Below, one piece after another: positions 6,714-8,051 of a DNA stretch of 8,051 nt; the stretch's first letter is position 1; each line of letters begins with the position of its first letter. The position numbers were made by a program, and so were the translations under genes. Source of the stretch: a bacterium (GTDB lineage Bacteria; Thermosulfidibacterota; Thermosulfidibacteria; Thermosulfidibacterales; Thermosulfidibacteraceae). The notes under the pieces are model-generated. The model had not been told where the DNA came from. It was given only the letters and a program-made list of their open reading frames with translations, and did no database searches. The stretch spans positions 7,492 to 15,542 of the forward strand of contig JALVZS010000015.1 of assembly GCA_027022065.1 (NCBI GenBank), read 5' to 3'.

Positions 6714-7474
6714 TCACCCTGACCACAGATTTCGGGGCGGGCAGTTGCTTCGTCGGGATAATGAAGGGGGTGATACTCAGTATCGCTCCCCATGTTAGAG
6801 TGGTGGACCTCACCCACACCGTGGGATTTGGAAATGTTAAGGAAGCAGCATTCATCATTTCAAAAAGCCACCGCTTCTTTCCAGAGGGCAGCATTCACGT
6901 TGTTGTGGTGGATCCGGGGGTGGGAACCGAAAGGAGAATTATATGCCTTCAAAAGGGAAGGACCCTCTTTATCGCTCCTGACAACGGGGTGCTTTCCTTT
7001 GTTGCAGAACCTGGAGATAGGATCTTTGCGGTGGATGATGACTCCTTCTTTCTAAAGCCCGTAAGCAGAACATTTCACGGAAGGGACATATTTGCTCCTG
7101 TTTCTGCCTTTCTGGCACGGGGCATTCCTCTTTTGAGCCTTGCCTCTCCCGTTGAGGACATGGTGAGGATACCAAGGCCGAAGGTGGTGGATAAAGGGGA
7201 TGTGGTGGAGGGGGAGGTAATAACTGCGGATTCCTTTGGCAACCTTATAATAAGCATTGCTGAGGAGTACCTTGAAGGCAGAAAAATAAAAGCCATATTT
7301 GCAGGGGATAAGGCAGTTTTCGGTCCTGTTAACAGCTTTGAGGAGGGAAGGGGGAGGGGACTTTGCGCCATATTTGACAGCTTTGGACAGCTGGAGATCT
7401 TTGAGTACCTGAAAAGTGCAAAGGACTCCTTTGAAAATATAGAGGGGCTAAAGGTGAAGGTAGTTACCAGCTAG
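6695..7474 (+). CDS. SAM hydroxide adenosyltransferase (DUF62, SAM hydrolase/fluorinase superfamily)
   Basis: This 259-aa protein has the hallmarks of the DUF62/fluorinase-chlorinase superfamily: ITLTTDFG (7-14), GIMKGVI (21-27), VVDLTH (36-41), [14 protein letters not shown] (68-81), APDNGVLS (94-101) and [10 protein letters not shown] (126-135). The Asp-Arg-His set used to activate water (D73; R80 or R81; H128) is present. Characterised DUF62 enzymes hydrolyse SAM to adenosine and L-methionine. The segment between VVDPGVG and APDNG is short, and I see no large insertion of the kind seen in fluorinases, so halogenation is not expected. The C-terminal barrel domain (about 170-259) has SFGNLI (180-185). 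The ATG at 6695 lies inside cysS and lacks a close ribosome binding site. An in-frame CTG at 6710, with GGAGG 8 nt upstream, would give a 4-bp CTGA overlap and a protein starting at ITLTTDFG. Its stop codon shares CTAG with the convergent gene. Confidence 0.92.
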   Translation: MEASRLITLTTDFGAGSCFVGIMKGVILSIAPHVRVVDLTHTVGFGNVKEAAFIISKSHRFFPEGSIHVVVVDPGVGTERRIICLQKGRTLFIAPDNGVLSFVAEPGDRIFAVDDDSFFLKPVSRTFHGRDIFAPVSAFLARGIPLLSLASPVEDMVRIPRPKVVDKGDVVEGEVITADSFGNLIISIAEEYLEGRKIKAIFAGDKAVFGPVNSFEEGRGRGLCAIFDSFGQLEIFEYLKSAKDSFENIEGLKVKVVTS

Positions 7475-7659
7475 TCCCCGTCAGGACACTCCTCTTCAAG
7501 AAGCTTCTCTCTCAGACACTTTAGATGCTGGTTTATCTCCTCAAATAGATCAACTAGGTGTATGAGCGTGCACTTCTTCTTGTAAATGTCCCAAAACCTA
7601 CACTGCCCCTTTAGGCACTCCGACTTTATTATTGGACAGAAGCTTCCCCTCGCGCTCAT
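7471..7659 (-). CDS. Small four-cysteine protein of unknown function, possible metal or Fe-S binder
   Basis: This 62-aa basic-then-acidic protein has four clustered cysteines spaced C-x6-C-x4-C-x9-C (C8, C15, C20, C30, within [18 protein letters not shown] and KKKCT). A predicted amphipathic helix follows (about 31-57), with two more cysteines at 48 and 58. The four-Cys knot with a Trp after the third Cys looks like a metal- or Fe-S-binding module. I recall similar short, unannotated 'CPI...EC...C.lW...KC' proteins in anaerobes, but cannot name a family. I regard it as real because of the cysteine pattern and the well-placed promoter just upstream. No Shine-Dalgarno sequence precedes the ATG, consistent with a leaderless message. 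Its TAG stop is the complement of the SAM hydrolase TAG within one CTAG. Function is unassigned; a redox or metal role is only an inference. Confidence 0.65.
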   Translation of the reverse strand: MSARGSFCPIIKSECLKGQCRFWDIYKKKCTLIHLVDLFEEINQHLKCLREKLLEEECPDGD

Positions 7660-7665
7660 GTTAGA

Positions 7666-7694
7666 CTTATATCACTTTGCAGGTCTTGAATCAA
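7666..7694 (-). promoter_or_regulatory. Extended -10 promoter giving a leaderless mRNA for the four-Cys protein
   Basis: On the minus strand TTGATT (7694-7689) is followed after exactly 17 nt by TATAAG (7671-7666), preceded by TGA (7674-7672) as in the extended -10 TGn element. Only six bases (TCTAAC) separate the -10 box from the ATG at 7659, which puts the expected +1 at the A of the start codon. Confidence 0.55.
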
Positions 7695-7707
7695 ACTCTT
7701 ACCCGCA

Positions 7708-7720
7708 AAGCGAAACGCTT
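7708..7720. repeat. Short hairpin just after the stop of the downstream-edge gene
   Basis: AAGCG-AAA-CGCTT forms a 5-bp stem, with two further wobble pairs on the minus-strand RNA, beginning at the stop codon of the gene that ends at 7720. There is no T-run after it, so it is at most a weak pause or end-protecting structure. Confidence 0.35.
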
Positions 7721-8051
7721 CAGGCTCCAAGTGCTTTGTCTACTTCTTCCACCCACTTGTTGGTCAGGTCTTCCAGTTTTGCGGTGAACTTCCTACTTGC
7801 TCCTATGGTGCCAATGCGGTTCTTGATGCCACGAGTTGTATCTTCAAGCCCGTGGAGGTTTGCGTAAGCCCTAAGCACGGCTTTGGCTTGGTATTGATCC
7901 TTTTTTTTCTTCAATGAGTCTTCGCTGCGTTTGAGAAAAGCTACTGCCTTCATCACCACAAAAGACAGGGGGTGCGGCACTACCACCAGGAAGGCTTTGC
8001 CGTGGCCCAACAATACGCCGCTTACCACGTCTTCTACCGCAGGCCAAAGAT
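7720..8051 (-). CDS. C-terminal part of an unidentified protein, possibly nucleotidyltransferase-like (5' end outside the window)
   Basis: The minus-strand frame is open from its TGA (7722-7720) to the window edge, about 110 codons. The GTG at 8028 is therefore probably internal, not the start: in-frame residues before it read roughly LWPAVED. Features seen are a hydrophobic strand-like stretch (FLVVVPHPLSFVVMKAVAFL), then a Lys-rich segment with KKKKDQYQAKAVLRAY, then a charged helical C-terminus (TAKLEDLTNKWVEEVDKAL). The order 'PHPLSFVVMK-AFL-KR...KKKD-Y-VLR' resembles the C-terminal region of MNT/AbiEii-like nucleotidyltransferases ('hP..l..mKl.Al..R...KD..D...ll'), but the catalytic part would lie outside the window. 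The coding strand has an A8 run (7908-7901). Codon use (TTG, GTA, CGC) is less AGR/ATA-biased than the other genes, which hints at acquisition. Real as a gene: likely; identity: uncertain. Confidence 0.5.
   Translation of the reverse strand, partial: LWPAVEDVVSGVLLGHGKAFLVVVPHPLSFVVMKAVAFLKRSEDSLKKKKDQYQAKAVLRAYANLHGLEDTTRGIKNRIGTIGASRKFTAKLEDLTNKWVEEVDKALGA

Noticed and set aside
6526-6894. 122-aa minus-strand open frame opposite the cysS/SAM hydrolase junction
   Set aside because: It is antisense to two confidently identified genes, with no motif and Pro/Ser/Leu-rich shadow composition.
7708-7720. Rho-independent terminator after the right-edge gene
   Set aside because: The stem is only 5 bp and no U-run follows on either strand.
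7586-7867. 93-aa plus-strand open frame over the right-edge genes
   Set aside because: It covers the opposite strand of the four-Cys protein, its promoter and the edge gene; it has no recognisable family features and no good ribosome binding site.
7720-8028. Complete 102-aa gene starting at GTG 8028
   Set aside because: The frame stays open past 8028 to the window edge with plausible coding sequence, and no ribosome binding site precedes that GTG. It is treated as a partial gene.
1-8051. CRISPR array, insertion sequence, tRNA or rRNA
   Set aside because: Reading both strands showed no direct-repeat array, no transposase-like frame with terminal repeats, and no cloverleaf or rRNA-like segment.

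Overview
The window reads as chromosomal DNA of a free-living, motile Gram-negative bacterium. It holds the end of an HlyD/EmrA-type periplasmic adaptor, a transmembrane chemoreceptor and a cluster of cyclic-di-GMP turnover genes. Arg codons are mostly AGG/AGA, ATA is common for Ile, and the proteins are rich in Lys and Glu. This style is typical of thermophilic or deep-branching anaerobes (for example Desulfobacterota/Aquificota-like lineages). That placement is an inference from codon and protein style, not a phylogenetic result.

Layout. (1) Positions 1-179, + strand: 3' end of a membrane-fusion (HlyD/EmrA-like) gene. (2) Positions 168-3855, - strand: a two-gene operon, a methyl-accepting chemotaxis protein followed by a PAS-PAS-GGDEF-EAL protein whose ribosome binding site overlaps the chemoreceptor stop codon. 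The EAL domain looks catalytically complete. The GGDEF motif is degenerate (SEEQF), but the RxxD inhibitory site is kept. (3) Positions 3856-4158: a 303-bp AT-rich divergent intergenic region with a convincing promoter on each strand, a (TTC)8 microsatellite in the predicted chemoreceptor leader, and a perfect 7-bp inverted repeat at the predicted transcription start of the rightward operon. (4) Positions 4159-7474, + strand: a tightly packed operon of a response regulator with an HD-GYP domain, cysteinyl-tRNA synthetase (cysS) and a SAM hydroxide adenosyltransferase (DUF62 family). Its genes overlap at each junction. (5) Positions 7471-7659, - strand: a 62-aa protein with four clustered cysteines, apparently expressed from an extended -10 promoter that would give a leaderless mRNA. 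(6) Positions 7720-8051, - strand: the C-terminal part of an unrecognised or nucleotidyltransferase-like protein that runs off the window.

How it may work together. The divergent block has two predicted c-di-GMP phosphodiesterases (EAL and HD-GYP), a chemoreceptor, and no catalytically convincing diguanylate cyclase. This suggests a locus biased toward lowering c-di-GMP, that is toward motility, under chemosensory and two-component control. The phosphorylation-controlled HD-GYP gene shares a transcript with two sulfur-amino-acid genes: cysS, and an enzyme that converts SAM to methionine plus adenosine. No mobile element, CRISPR array, tRNA, rRNA or known riboswitch was seen. The most noteworthy non-coding signals are the repeat tract and palindromes in the divergent promoter region and the leaderless promoter of the small Cys protein.
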